The notes: generated by a model from the sequence alone, not told the origin. Shown: positions 25,385-34,658, counted from the first letter of the stretch. The stretch: 64,000 nucleotides of DNA from Caulobacter sp. (GCA_029866155.1 JARWZW010000018.1:1-64000), one strand, 5' to 3'. Numbers and translations: made by a program.

Positions 25385-26086
25385 ATGCGCCTGCCTCAAC
25401 CCCTTGTGAAGGGCATCCTCGCCCGCCGATACAAACGCTTCCTGACCGATGTGGTGCTGGAGGATGACCGCACGGTCATCGCCCATTGCCCGAACCCCGG
25501 CGCCATGCTGGGCCTGAACCAGCCAGGGATGCCGGTCTGGCTGTCATCATCCAGCGACCCGAAGCGAAAACTGGCCTTCACCCTGGAACTGGTCGAGGCG
25601 GACGGCGGCCTGGTCGGGATCAATACCCAGCACCCCAATCGCCTGGTCGCCGAGGCCCTGACGGCCGGCGCCATCCCCGAACTGGCCGGCTATGAAACGG
25701 TCCGGCCGGAGGTCGCCTATGGCCAGGCCAGCCGGGTCGACTTCCTGTTGAGCAGACCGGATCGACCGGACTGCTGGCTGGAGGTGAAGAACTGTCATCT
25801 GATGCGAACCCCCGGGCTGGCCGAGTTTCCGGACTGCGTCGCGGCGCGTTCGAGCAGGCATCTGCGAGAGCTTGCGGCTCGCGTGGAGGCAGGTGACCGG
25901 GCTGTGGCCCTGTTTGTTGTTCAGCGGGAAGACTGCTCGATCTTTTCCGCCTGCAGGGACCTGGATCCTGAATTTGCCGATAGCCTGGACAGGGCGGCGG
26001 ACGCCGGGGTTGAGGTTCTGGTCCGCCGTTGCAGCATGACCACCGATGAAATCCGCATCGGCGCCGAACTGCCCTGGCAGCCCTGA
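25385..26086 (+). CDS. sfsA: SfsA family sugar-fermentation stimulation protein
   Basis: A 233-residue SfsA homologue. The OB-like N-terminal part contains [14 protein letters not shown] and [14 protein letters not shown], and the nuclease-like C-terminal part contains [18 protein letters not shown] and [10 protein letters not shown]. The ExK in LEVKN fits a restriction-endonuclease-type fold, although the biological role is not settled. The start at 25385 matches the family N terminus. Its end lies four bases before the convergent DUF2164 gene. Confidence 0.9.
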   Translation: MRLPQPLVKGILARRYKRFLTDVVLEDDRTVIAHCPNPGAMLGLNQPGMPVWLSSSSDPKRKLAFTLELVEADGGLVGINTQHPNRLVAEALTAGAIPELAGYETVRPEVAYGQASRVDFLLSRPDRPDCWLEVKNCHLMRTPGLAEFPDCVAARSSRHLRELAARVEAGDRAVALFVVQREDCSIFSACRDLDPEFADSLDRAADAGVEVLVRRCSMTTDEIRIGAELPWQP

Positions 26087-26090
26087 CGAC

Positions 26091-26339
26091 CTATCGTATC
26101 ACCGGCTTCTCCAGATCGGCCACCGCCTCCAGCACCGTATCGACCCGCGAGCGGATCAGGGCCTGGGCATCGTCCAGGCCCTGGTTGTAGAAATAGGGGC
26201 CAAGCGTGTCCGACAGCCAGGTCAGAAGGTCATCGCCGTCGGTCGGATAGATCTCGACCTCATGGACATCCTTGAGCCGCCGCACGATCAGTCGGGACAG
26301 GGTTTCGCGGGTCTGGCGGTCGAAGGTGATGCTGGACAT
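26091..26339 (-). CDS. DUF2164 family protein
   Basis: An 82-residue protein with the DUF2164 pattern: ETLSRLIVRRLKDVHEVEI near the N terminus and LSDTLGPYFYNQGLDDAQALI in the middle. The start at 26339 (MSSITFDRQ) was chosen because similarity begins there; the open frame extends over 330 codons upstream through the antisense of map and is an artefact. The function is unknown. Confidence 0.85.
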   Translation of the reverse strand: MSSITFDRQTRETLSRLIVRRLKDVHEVEIYPTDGDDLLTWLSDTLGPYFYNQGLDDAQALIRSRVDTVLEAVADLEKPVIR

Positions 26340-26459
26340 GGTGTGGCGGCCCCTGCCTGCGCTGTTGCAGCGGATGTTGAACTTCCGTGCTATGATTGCG
26401 ACATAAGGACCAACATTTTTTTGTCGCCGGCGGGCCTTCCGGCGGCATGGAACCACCCG

Positions 26460-27293
26460 ATGACCATGACAGATGACAATGACCTGACCTTCGAAACCCG
26501 CACCCGCGACATCAAGATTCACGGGCCTGAGGGGTTTGAGGGCATGCGCAAGGCCGGTCGTCTGGCGGCCGAGTGCCTCGACATGCTGATTCCGCTTGTC
26601 CAGCCAGGGGTGCAGACCCTGGAGATTGACAGGCTGGCGCGGGAGTTTGTGCTGGATCACGGCGCCCTGCCCGCCTGCCTGGGCTACAAGGGCTACGGCC
26701 ACACCGTCTGCATCTCCCGCAATCACGTCGTCTGCCACGGCATTCCGGGCGACTGGGCCCTGCGCGAGGGCGATGTGGTCAATATCGACGTCACGGTCAT
26801 CGTCGATGGCTGGCATGGCGACACCAGCCGGATGTACGGTGTCGGCCCGGTCAATGCCCGGGCCCGTCGCCTCGTCGATGTCACCTATAGCGGCCTGGAA
26901 CTGGGCCTGGCGGCGGTCAAGCCGGGCGCCACCTTTGGCGACATCGGCCATGCAATCCAGACCTATGTGGAATCCCAGCGGTGTTCCGTGGTCCGCGACT
27001 TCTGCGGCCATGGCCTTGGCCGGGTGTTCCATGACGAGCCCAATGTCGTGCATTTCGGCCGGCCCGGAACCGGCCCCCTGCTGAAGCCCGGCATGTTTTT
27101 CACCGTCGAGCCCATGGTCAATCTGGGCAAGCCGCAGGTGAAGGTATTGAGCGATGGCTGGACAGCGGTGACCCGCGACAAATCCCTGTCGGCCCAGTGC
27201 GAGCATTCGGTTGGCGTGCTGGAGGATGGCACGGTCGAGGTTTTCACCGCCTCTCCAACCGGACTTTTCAAGCCGCAGATCCAGGCGGACTAG
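26460..27293 (+). CDS. map: Type I methionine aminopeptidase
   Basis: A 277-residue enzyme that removes the initiator methionine. The five metal ligands of the family are in NIDVTVIVDGWHGDTS (two Asp), CGHGLGRVFHDEP (His), FTVEPMV (Glu) and AQCEHSVGV (Glu). The substrate-pocket histidine is in GYGHTVCISRNHVVCHG. Either ATG (26460 or 26466) could be the start; neither has a strong ribosome-binding site. It is followed 62 bases later by radC. Confidence 0.94.
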   Translation: MTMTDDNDLTFETRTRDIKIHGPEGFEGMRKAGRLAAECLDMLIPLVQPGVQTLEIDRLAREFVLDHGALPACLGYKGYGHTVCISRNHVVCHGIPGDWALREGDVVNIDVTVIVDGWHGDTSRMYGVGPVNARARRLVDVTYSGLELGLAAVKPGATFGDIGHAIQTYVESQRCSVVRDFCGHGLGRVFHDEPNVVHFGRPGTGPLLKPGMFFTVEPMVNLGKPQVKVLSDGWTAVTRDKSLSAQCEHSVGVLEDGTVEVFTASPTGLFKPQIQAD

Positions 27294-27355
27294 TCTCGGT
27301 TGTGGCGGCGCAAATACCCTTGCAAAAAGCGAACGGATAGGGAACATTCGCCGTC

Positions 27356-28156
27356 ATGGGCGAAGCTGTTTCCGTCGAAGAATTTTCCGGCGCCGCAATC
27401 GATCGGGCCAATCCCCCGATCGTTGGAGCAGACCCGGACTGGGACGGACCGGACAGCAGATCGTCCCGACCGCCATCCGATCCATCGCCCCACTATCTGG
27501 GCCACCGCGATCGGCTCCGGGAGCGCGCCTTCAGGGGCGGCCTGGGCGCCCTGCCCGATTATGAGTTGCTGGAGCTATTTCTCTACCGGACCTTTGCACG
27601 TGGCGACGTCAAGCCAACGGCCAAGGCGCTGCTGACCCGGTTCGGCTCCTTGTCCGGAGTCCTGGCCGCCTCGGAGGCCGAGCTTCGGACCGTCAAGGGG
27701 ATCGGTGAGTCGGCAGCCCTCGACCTGCGGCTGCTGCATGAGGCGACCCTGCGGGTCGGCCGCGAAGCGGTGGGCCGGCGCACTGTCATCTCATCCTGGT
27801 CGGCCCTGCTGGCCTATGTGAAGGTCGCCCTGGCCAACGAACCGCGCGAGCAGTTCCGGGTCCTGTTCCTGGACAAGAAGAACCAGCTGATCGCCGACGA
27901 GATCCAGAACCGCGGCACTGTCGATCATGCCCCCGTCTATCCCCGGGAAGTCATGCGAAGGGCGCTGGAACTGTCTTCCAGCAATGTCATCCTGGTTCAC
28001 AACCACCCCAGCGGCGATCCCACGCCCTCCCATGCCGATGTGGAGATGACCCGGCAGGTCGTCGAGGCTGGCCGGGCCCTGAAGATCGGCGTCCATGACC
28101 ATCTGGTGGTTGGACGGGACGGCGTCGCCAGCTTCAAGTCCCTCGGGCTGATGTAG
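27356..28156 (+). CDS. radC: RadC family JAB-domain protein
   Basis: A 266-residue RadC. A helix-hairpin-helix-like region (about 95-125, SGVLAASEAELRTVKGIGES) is followed by the JAMM domain. The metal motif is His215-x-His217 with Asp228 in VHNHPSGDPTPSHAD, and the upstream Glu is in the FRVLFLDKKN region. The first 45 residues are polar and poorly conserved. The name refers to an old DNA-repair assignment; the real function of chromosomal RadC proteins is not settled. It sits directly after map. Confidence 0.92.
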   Translation: MGEAVSVEEFSGAAIDRANPPIVGADPDWDGPDSRSSRPPSDPSPHYLGHRDRLRERAFRGGLGALPDYELLELFLYRTFARGDVKPTAKALLTRFGSLSGVLAASEAELRTVKGIGESAALDLRLLHEATLRVGREAVGRRTVISSWSALLAYVKVALANEPREQFRVLFLDKKNQLIADEIQNRGTVDHAPVYPREVMRRALELSSSNVILVHNHPSGDPTPSHADVEMTRQVVEAGRALKIGVHDHLVVGRDGVASFKSLGLM

Positions 28157-28214
28157 CGCATCGCCAGATGGAACGCCGCCGGCCCGGGCCTATCCTTCAG
28201 GAAGGCGAATCGGA

Positions 28215-28835
28215 TCAGGAGTCCGCCGCCCAGGCGAGGTATTCGGGGGTGCGCAGCAGGCCCCGCCAATAGTCTGTTGCAGCCCCGCCGGTGTCGCCAA
28301 ACCTTTCCAGGTCCAGGCCATAGGTTTCGAACCGCGTGGCCACCGGGGTGAAGAAGGCGTCAGCGATGCTCCACCGGCCCAGCAAGAAGGGGCCGCCAGA
28401 ACGGGCCAGCAAGCCCGTCCAGAGGTCAACAATCCTGCAGATATCGCGGATGACATCCTCATCCGGTTCCACGGTCAGCCGGGCCCCGATATCCATGGGA
28501 CAGGCACGGCGCAGGGCCCCGAACCCGCTATGCATTTCTGCCGCCGCCGCCCGGGCCAGGGCCCGGTCGCCAGGATCCGAGGGCCAGAGGCCCGCCTCCG
28601 GAAACCGCTCGGCCAGATATTCGCAGATCGCCAGCGAATCGCCGATCAGCAGGCCCCCGTCCTTCAGGACGGGCACCAGTCCGGAAGGCGAATGACGGCG
28701 GATCTCCGCCGTGGACAGGTCCACCTCGCGGAGCGGGATCAGGGTTTCGTCAAAGTCCGCGCCGGTGCGCTTCAGGGCCAGCCAGGGTCGCAAGGACCAG
28801 GTCGACCAGCGCTTGGTTCCAATAACGATTTCCAT
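28215..28835 (-). CDS. Glutathione S-transferase family protein
   Basis: A 206-residue GST. The thioredoxin-like N domain begins with IVIGTKRWSTWSLRPWLALK, has the cis-Pro region GLVPVLKDGGLLIGDSLAI, and an all-helical C domain follows from about residue 90. SxWSLRP places the catalytic residue among Ser/Thr near position 11. The substrate is unknown. The gene is transcribed divergently from the first MFS transporter gene. Confidence 0.85.
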   Translation of the reverse strand: MEIVIGTKRWSTWSLRPWLALKRTGADFDETLIPLREVDLSTAEIRRHSPSGLVPVLKDGGLLIGDSLAICEYLAERFPEAGLWPSDPGDRALARAAAAEMHSGFGALRRACPMDIGARLTVEPDEDVIRDICRIVDLWTGLLARSGGPFLLGRWSIADAFFTPVATRFETYGLDLERFGDTGGAATDYWRGLLRTPEYLAWAADS

Positions 28836-28931
28836 ATCGGGTGCTCCAGAGGATTCCGGCTATTGGCGCCGACGGATATCCGGGCTCTAGTGTCACAAAA
28901 GAAATAGAACAAGCGTTCGAGGAAACAGCCC

Positions 28932-30368
28932 ATGACCGACGCCGCAGGCCCGGCGCCGAACGAGCCCAACCCGGCTCCTCCGAGTTCGACCGCTGCGGGC
29001 ATGATCGAGCCCCTGACCAAGGGCTATCGTCGATACGCCCTGGGCATGCTCCTGGTGGTCTACACCCTCAATTTTCTCGACCGGCAGGTGGTCAATATCC
29101 TGGCGGAGCCGATCAAGCGCGACCTGGGTCTGGCTGATTGGCAACTCGGCATGATGACCGGCCTGGCCTTCGCCCTGTTCTATACCTTTCTGGGCATTCC
29201 GATCGCCCGCAAGGCCGAGCGATCGCACCGCCCCTTCATCATCGCGATCTCGATCGCGGTCTGGAGCGGCTTCACGATGCTCTGCGGCGCGGCCCAGAAC
29301 TTCTGGCAGCTCATTCTTTTCCGCATCGGCGTGGGGGTTGGTGAAGCCGGCTGTACACCGCCCTCCCACTCTCTGATCACTGACTATGTCCCTAGGGAAA
29401 TGCGGGCCTCAGCCATCGCCTTCTATTCCATAGGCACCCCGCTGGGCAGCCTGATCGGCCTGGCCATGGGCGGGCTGATCGCTGACGCCTATGGTTGGCG
29501 CACGGCCTTTGTTGTTGCTGGCGCGCCCGGGGTCATCATCGCCATCATCGCGGCCCTGACCCTGGTTGAGCCCCGCAAGAAGCTGGCCGCCGATCTGGCG
29601 GCCCGGGCAGCAGCGCCCGCGATAAGTTTCGGCGCAGCCCTGACCGTGCTGATGGCCAAGAAGACCTTCTGGCTGATTGCCTTTGCGGCCGCCATCAAGG
29701 CCTTCATCGGCTACGGCCATGCCCCGTTCACCGCATCTTTCTTTTTCCGCAATCACGGACCCCAGCTGGTTGAACTGGCGGCCTGGCTGTCTGATGCGAT
29801 GAACCGGACGTTCTCGGTGTTGCCCGGCCTCGCCGACATCAACATCAAGTTGGGGGTGACGGGCTTTCTTGGGATTGCCCTCAGCGCAGTCGGCGGGACC
29901 GCCGGGGTTTTTGGCGCCTGGCTAGGCGGGTACATTGCTGATCGCCTGGGTGCGAAGGACCTTCGGGCCTATGTGGTGGTTCCGGCCATCGCCTCCGTGG
30001 TCACCATCCCGGTCTATATCCTGGGCGTCACGGTCGGCGACGCCGGCGTCGCGGTGCTGATCCTGGCTATTCCAGCGGTTCTGGGCACGCTCTGGTATGG
30101 CCCTGTCTATGCGACGGCCCAGAGCATCGTTGAGCCCCATATGCGGGCGACCTGCGCCGCCATCCTGCTGTTCATCATCAATCTGGTGGGTCTGGGCCTG
30201 GGTCCGCTGGCCGTCGGCATCCTCAGCGACGTCTTTGCCGGCCCCTTGGGCATGGGTGAGGCCGAGGGAGTCCGCTGGGCCCTGATCAGTTCCACCATGA
30301 TCGGACTTGTCGCCTTCCTGCTGTTCTGGATGGCGCGAAAGACAATCCGCGAAGAGATGGTCAGCTGA
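28932..30368 (+). CDS. MFS transporter, Spinster-like (first of two)
   Basis: A 478-residue twelve-span transporter. The Spinster-type signature is clear: NFLDRQVVNILAEPIKRDLGL in helix 1, RIGVGVGEAGCTPPSHSLITDY in helix 4-5, and MRASAIAFYSIGTPLGSLIG. A short polar N terminus precedes helix 1. GAGGAAAC before the ATG is a good ribosome-binding site. A second, similar transporter follows after 58 bases. The substrate is unknown; bacterial Spinster proteins have been linked to lipids or organic acids, but nothing here decides it. Confidence 0.87.
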   Translation: MTDAAGPAPNEPNPAPPSSTAAGMIEPLTKGYRRYALGMLLVVYTLNFLDRQVVNILAEPIKRDLGLADWQLGMMTGLAFALFYTFLGIPIARKAERSHRPFIIAISIAVWSGFTMLCGAAQNFWQLILFRIGVGVGEAGCTPPSHSLITDYVPREMRASAIAFYSIGTPLGSLIGLAMGGLIADAYGWRTAFVVAGAPGVIIAIIAALTLVEPRKKLAADLAARAAAPAISFGAALTVLMAKKTFWLIAFAAAIKAFIGYGHAPFTASFFFRNHGPQLVELAAWLSDAMNRTFSVLPGLADINIKLGVTGFLGIALSAVGGTAGVFGAWLGGYIADRLGAKDLRAYVVVPAIASVVTIPVYILGVTVGDAGVAVLILAIPAVLGTLWYGPVYATAQSIVEPHMRATCAAILLFIINLVGLGLGPLAVGILSDVFAGPLGMGEAEGVRWALISSTMIGLVAFLLFWMARKTIREEMVS

Positions 30369-30426
30369 CCTCAGACTGCCCGAGAAGCTCCCACAGCCCC
30401 GCAACCGTGCGGCCAGGAAACAGTTA

Positions 30427-31803
30427 ATGACCGACACTGCCGAGGGGGCTGTATCCGCAGCACCAGCCGCCGCCTATCCTGGCCAAGGCTCCAAGCCCTA
30501 CCGCGCCTATGTGCTGATGGCCTTGCTCACGGTCTACACGTTCAACTTCATTGATCGGGTCGTAGTGTCCATCCTGCAGGAGGACATCAAGAAGGAGTTC
30601 GATCTTACAGATCTGCAGCTCGGACTGCTGGGCGGGCCAGCCTTCGCCGTACTCTACACGTTCCTGGGCATCCCCCTGGCAAGGCTCGCAGAGCGCTATA
30701 ACCGAATGACCCTGTTGGCGGTCTGCGTTGCGATCTGGAGCGCCATGACCGCCGCCTGCGGGTTTGCGACCTCCTATGCGATGCTGTTTGCAGCACGAAT
30801 TGGAGTCAGTGTTGGCGAGGCAGGCTGCACACCGCCCGCCCAATCGGTCATTTCGGACTATTTTCCTGCTGACAAGCGGGCCACCGCCATCTCGATCTAT
30901 GCGCTCGGCGTGCCGGTTGGCTCAATGCTGGCGGCCATCGGCGGCGGACTGATGCTGGAGTATTTTGGCTGGCGGGAAGCCTTCATAGTCCTGGGACTGC
31001 CAGGACTGCTCCTGGCCATTGTCATCAAGCTGACAGTGAAAGAGCCGGTTCGTGCGGGTTCAGTCTCCGGAATCAAGGCTCCCAGCTTTGTGTCGGCATT
31101 TCAGGCGTTGGCGAAGAAGCCGACGTTCTGGCACATCGCCCTGGGATCGGCCGTGGCATCGTTTGTTGGCTATGGCGTCGGTCAGTATCTGAACTCCTAC
31201 CTGATCCGCACCCATGAGCTGACGCCTCTCCAGGCCTCCCAACTGACGGGCATTGTTCTGGGGGTCGCCGCAGCCTTTGGCACCTTCTTCGCTGGCTGGC
31301 TGGCGGACCAGATGATCCGCCGGCACCCCAACGCCCTCGCCTGGCTCCCGGCCTTGGGCTTCTTCATTGCGACGCCATTCTATCTCGTCGGCTACATGGC
31401 GCCCAACCTGTGGATCGGGGTGCCATTCCTCGTCGTCGGCGCCGTCACCCACTATTTCTACCTCGGATGCATGTATGCTTCGGTCCAGGGAATTGTGGAG
31501 CCGAGGATGCGGGCGACATCCACAGCGGTGCTGCTCTTCATCGTGAATCTTCTCGGCTACGGTCTCGGCCCGCCAGCAATCGGAGCGCTGAGCGATTTCC
31601 TCGCAGGTTCCAATCTCCAGGCGGCCGGACTGATCGCGGCAGACTGCGGAAAGGCGGCTCTCCTGGCCAACAAGACAGCCTGCGCGGTGGCGTCCGAGTT
31701 TGGTCTGCGCTGGGCCATCTTCATCGGTCTGTTCGGTTATCTCTGGGCTGGCGTTCACTTCCTGCTGGCCTGGCGGACGCTGCGCCGCGACTGGGTGGGT
31801 TGA
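30427..31803 (+). CDS. MFS transporter, Spinster-like (second of two)
   Basis: A 458-residue paralogue of the upstream transporter. The shared signature reads NFIDRVVVSILQEDIKKEFDL, RIGVSVGEAGCTPPAQSVISDY, and the helix-10 block VEPRMRATSTAVLLFIVNLLGYGLGP matches VEPHMRATCAAILLFIINLVGLGLGP in the first copy. A cysteine-containing insert (AADCGKAALLANKTACAVA) before the last span is absent in its neighbour. It starts at the ATG at 30427, 58 bases after the first gene, so tandem duplication and divergence are likely. Confidence 0.87.
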   Translation: MTDTAEGAVSAAPAAAYPGQGSKPYRAYVLMALLTVYTFNFIDRVVVSILQEDIKKEFDLTDLQLGLLGGPAFAVLYTFLGIPLARLAERYNRMTLLAVCVAIWSAMTAACGFATSYAMLFAARIGVSVGEAGCTPPAQSVISDYFPADKRATAISIYALGVPVGSMLAAIGGGLMLEYFGWREAFIVLGLPGLLLAIVIKLTVKEPVRAGSVSGIKAPSFVSAFQALAKKPTFWHIALGSAVASFVGYGVGQYLNSYLIRTHELTPLQASQLTGIVLGVAAAFGTFFAGWLADQMIRRHPNALAWLPALGFFIATPFYLVGYMAPNLWIGVPFLVVGAVTHYFYLGCMYASVQGIVEPRMRATSTAVLLFIVNLLGYGLGPPAIGALSDFLAGSNLQAAGLIAADCGKAALLANKTACAVASEFGLRWAIFIGLFGYLWAGVHFLLAWRTLRRDWVG

Positions 31804-31843
31804 AGCGGTTGACAGCAGCATGCCCGGCAGCCACTAGCCGGGC

Positions 31844-33154
31844 ATGATTTCTCGTTACGCACGCCCCGAGGCAGCGGCCATCTGGTCGCCGCAGACCCGC
31901 TATCAGATCTGGTTCGAGATCGAAGCCCACGCCGCCGACGCAATGGCGCAACTCGGGGTCATCCCCGAGGAGGCCGCCAGGGCCATCTGGGCCGGAGGCA
32001 AGGATGTCGTCTGGGACGCGGACCGTATTGACGAGATCGAGCGGGTCACCAAGCACGATGTCATCGCCTTCCTGACCCATGTGTCTGAAGTGGTCGGGCC
32101 GGAGGCGCGGTTCCTGCACCAGGGAATGACCAGTTCGGACGTTCTGGACACCTGCCTGGCGGTCCAGATGTCCCGCGCCACCGACCTGCTCATCGAGGAC
32201 GTGGACATGGTGCTGGCCGCCCTTCGCAGGCGGGCCCTCGAACACAGGTTCACCCCCTGCACCGGGCGCAGCCATGGTATCCATGCAGAGCCTACGACCT
32301 TCGGCCTGAAGCTGGCCGGCCACTATGCCGAGTTTCAGCGGGCCAAGGAGCGTCTCGCCATGGCCAGGTTCGAAATCGCCACCTGCGCCATTTCCGGCGC
32401 AGTGGGCACCTTTGCGAATGTCGACCCCCGGGTCGAGGCCCATGTGGCCCAGAAGCTGGGCCTGACCATCGAGCCCGTCTCCACGCAGGTCATTCCCCGC
32501 GACCGGCACGCTGCCTGGTTCGCCGCCCTGGCGGTCGTTGCATCCTCGATCGAACGGCTGGCGGTCGAAATCCGACACCTGCAGCGCACCGAGGTCCTCG
32601 AGGCGGAAGAGCCCTTCGACCCAGGCCAGAAGGGCAGTTCGGCCATGCCCCACAAGCGTAACCCGATCCTGACAGAGAACCTGACCGGCCTGGCCCGCCT
32701 GGTGCGGTCGGCGGTTGTACCGGCCCTCGAGAATGTTGCTCTCTGGCATGAGCGCGACATCAGCCATTCCGCTGTTGAACGGGGAATCGGACCTGACGCC
32801 TCGATCCATCTGGACTTCGCCCTGCGCCGGTTGGCCAGCGTGATGGAGCGCCTGGTGATCTATCCCGAGAACATGGAACGCAACCTCGACCGCCTTGGCG
32901 GACTGGTTCATTCCCAGAGGGTGATGCTGGCCCTGACCCAGAACAATGTGTCGCGCGAGGATGCCTATGCGGCGGTCCAGGGCAACGCCATGAAGGTCTG
33001 GCGCGGCGAGGGCCGGTTCCTCGAGTTCCTCAAGGCCGATCCGGTCGTGTCCGGCGCCATCAGCGATGCGGAACTCGAGGCCCTTTTCGACCTCGGCTAC
33101 CATTTCAAGCATGTCGACACGATCTTTGCCCGTGTCTTCGGGGACGGAGTCTGA
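31844..33154 (+). CDS. purB: Adenylosuccinate lyase
   Basis: A 436-residue lyase that cleaves SAICAR and adenylosuccinate to release fumarate in purine synthesis. The fumarase-superfamily signature GSSAMPHKRNP is at about residues 264-274, with the catalytic Ser loop. GRSHGIHAEP (141-150) supplies conserved histidines and HQGMTSSDVLDT (92-103) the substrate block. The length is normal. Its TGA overlaps the probable CTG start of the next gene, so the two are likely translationally coupled. Confidence 0.95.
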   Translation: MISRYARPEAAAIWSPQTRYQIWFEIEAHAADAMAQLGVIPEEAARAIWAGGKDVVWDADRIDEIERVTKHDVIAFLTHVSEVVGPEARFLHQGMTSSDVLDTCLAVQMSRATDLLIEDVDMVLAALRRRALEHRFTPCTGRSHGIHAEPTTFGLKLAGHYAEFQRAKERLAMARFEIATCAISGAVGTFANVDPRVEAHVAQKLGLTIEPVSTQVIPRDRHAAWFAALAVVASSIERLAVEIRHLQRTEVLEAEEPFDPGQKGSSAMPHKRNPILTENLTGLARLVRSAVVPALENVALWHERDISHSAVERGIGPDASIHLDFALRRLASVMERLVIYPENMERNLDRLGGLVHSQRVMLALTQNNVSREDAYAAVQGNAMKVWRGEGRFLEFLKADPVVSGAISDAELEALFDLGYHFKHVDTIFARVFGDGV

Positions 33155-33657
33155 GCCCAAAATCCGGCCTGCCCGCGGTCGTCCGGCCTGACGCCCGTCT
33201 TCTGGTTCTGGGCAGCCTGCCAGGTGACGCCTCGATTGCGGCCGGACAGTACTACGCTCACCCCCGAAACAGTTTCTGGCGCCTGCTGGGGGATGTCCTG
33301 GATATGGACCTGTCCGGAATGGGTTATCCGGACAGGCTGTCGGCCCTGGCTCAACGCAGGATCGGACTTTGGGATGTCCTGGCCCAGGCTGAACGTCCTG
33401 GAAGCCTGGATGCAGGGATTCGCGACGCCCGGCCCAACGACCTGTCAGGCCTGGTGGCGAGCCTCCCGGATCTCAAGGCCGTCGCGTTCAATGGCGCATG
33501 GGCGGCCAGGGCAGGATTGAAGCAGTTGGCGTCTTTCGCGCCCGAGGTCGCGAGAATCAACCTGCCAAGTTCCAGCCCGGCTCATACACAGGCCTACGCT
33601 GACAAGCTTGCGTCCTGGCAGGCCTTGCGGCCGCCATTGGGGGCAGGTTCAGACTGA
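33151..33657 (+). CDS. Hypoxanthine/deoxyinosine DNA glycosylase (UDG family 6-like), probable CTG start
   Basis: A protein of about 168 residues from the uracil-DNA-glycosylase superfamily. LVLGSLPGDASIAAGQYYAH followed by PRNSFWRLLG is the active-site region, and NLPSSSPAHTQ near the C terminus is the second conserved block. Members excise deaminated adenine (hypoxanthine) or related bases. The only ATG in frame (33304) would delete the active site. Upstream there is no ATG, GTG or TTG in frame before the purB stop region; a CTG at 33151 with GGGGA six bases upstream overlaps the purB stop (CTGA). A CTG start is therefore the best reading. Confidence 0.78.
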   Translation: MSPKSGLPAVVRPDARLLVLGSLPGDASIAAGQYYAHPRNSFWRLLGDVLDMDLSGMGYPDRLSALAQRRIGLWDVLAQAERPGSLDAGIRDARPNDLSGLVASLPDLKAVAFNGAWAARAGLKQLASFAPEVARINLPSSSPAHTQAYADKLASWQALRPPLGAGSD

Positions 33658-33692
33658 ACAGTCGCCGGCCTGGCGGCCAGCGATCCGAACGA

Positions 33693-34010
33693 TCAGCCGA
33701 CGGAGCGGATCTGCTCGCGGGCCTGGGCGAGCAGTTCGTCCATCTTCATGCGAACCTCACCTTCGGTGGTCTCCATGCCCGATCCCTTCAGATCGCCATA
33801 GACCTTGCGGAGCACATCATCATCGCCGGGCTGGTCGAAATCCGACTTGACCACCGCCCGGACGTATTCGTCGACCGACTCCAGGCCCATCTTGGCGGCC
33901 GCCCACTCGCCCAGCAGGCGGTTCCGACGTGCCGAGGCCTTGAATTCCTGGTCGGCGTCCAGAGCGAACTTCTTTTCGAAGCCCTTTTCGCGTTCGTCGA
34001 AGGTGGTCAT
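33693..34010 (-). CDS. DUF1476 family protein
   Basis: A 105-residue helical protein with the DUF1476 pattern: FDEREKGFEKKFALDADQEF, then ARRNRLLGEWAAAKMGL, and a C-terminal MKMDELLAQAREQI. It is a common neighbour of the alphaproteobacterial purine genes; some members bind and inhibit the F1-ATPase (the zeta subunit), and this length and pattern fit that group. The start at 34010 matches the family N terminus. It is on the minus strand, against the flow of the purine genes. Confidence 0.9.
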   Translation of the reverse strand: MTTFDEREKGFEKKFALDADQEFKASARRNRLLGEWAAAKMGLESVDEYVRAVVKSDFDQPGDDDVLRKVYGDLKGSGMETTEGEVRMKMDELLAQAREQIRSVG

Positions 34011-34082
34011 AGGTTTTCCAACTTGCTTAGGGCCGCTGAATAGCGCGCGGCGGCTCACCCCGCAATGATAACCGGAGCCAAG

Positions 34083-34520
34083 ATGGTCAATGAGGATGCC
34101 GCAATCGGCGCCGTGATCGACGCCCTGTACGCGATGGTGTCCGGCCCGGCCGGGCCAAGGGACTGGTCCGGGCAACTGGACGTATTCCATCCGGAGGCCC
34201 GACAGATCCGCACAGGCCAGGACTCCGGCGGCGACGCCTGGATGACCCTGATGGATCCGGAAGACTATCGAAGGGATACAGCGGCCTTCTTCGAGGCGAA
34301 CGGGTTCTTCGAGATCGAGACCGGCCGCCGCATCGACCGGTTCGGAAACATTGCCCATGTCTGGAGCCAATACGAGGCCAGGTTGGCGGCAGACGACCCT
34401 ATCCCCGAGCGGCGCGGGATAAATTCGATCCAGCTCTTCCGGGATTCCGGTGGCCGCTGGAGGGTCGTTGCGATGATCTGGGACAACGAGCGGCCCGGCC
34501 TCGAACTACCGCCGATCTGA
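34083..34520 (+). CDS. NTF2-like protein of unknown function
   Basis: A 145-residue protein with an NTF2/SnoaL-like alpha-beta pattern: a helical start (AAIGAVIDALYAMVSG), a strand with DVFHPEARQI, FFEIETGRRIDRFGNIAHVWSQYEAR and the closing RRGINSIQLFRDSGGRWRVVAM. The start at 34083 has GGAG five bases upstream; an ATG at 34065 lacks one. I cannot assign a substrate. A strong terminator lies between it and purC. Confidence 0.65.
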   Translation: MVNEDAAIGAVIDALYAMVSGPAGPRDWSGQLDVFHPEARQIRTGQDSGGDAWMTLMDPEDYRRDTAAFFEANGFFEIETGRRIDRFGNIAHVWSQYEARLAADDPIPERRGINSIQLFRDSGGRWRVVAMIWDNERPGLELPPI

Positions 34521-34593
34521 CGGGTTTGCGCCGGTGACTGCCTTGCGGTAATTTCCCGCCTGACCAAGTTCAACAGCGGCCGTGAGTCGGATC

Positions 34594-34624
34594 CGCGCGC
34601 TGGCCCCGCCTGCGCGCGATTTTT
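34594..34624 (+). terminator. Intrinsic terminator between the NTF2-like gene and purC
   Basis: CGCGCGC (34594-34600) and GCGCGCG (34612-34618) pair in a seven-base all-GC stem that can extend with GG/CC in the loop. ATTTTTG follows. It ends 35 bases before the purC ATG, so it either closes the upstream gene or acts within a purC leader. Confidence 0.7.
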
Positions 34625-34658
34625 GTTCCCCTCTAAGCCGCCCCCCCCGGGGAGACAC

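Noticed and set aside
33304..33657. ATG start for the hypoxanthine-DNA-glycosylase homologue
   Set aside because: It would remove the active-site block, which is encoded upstream in the same frame.
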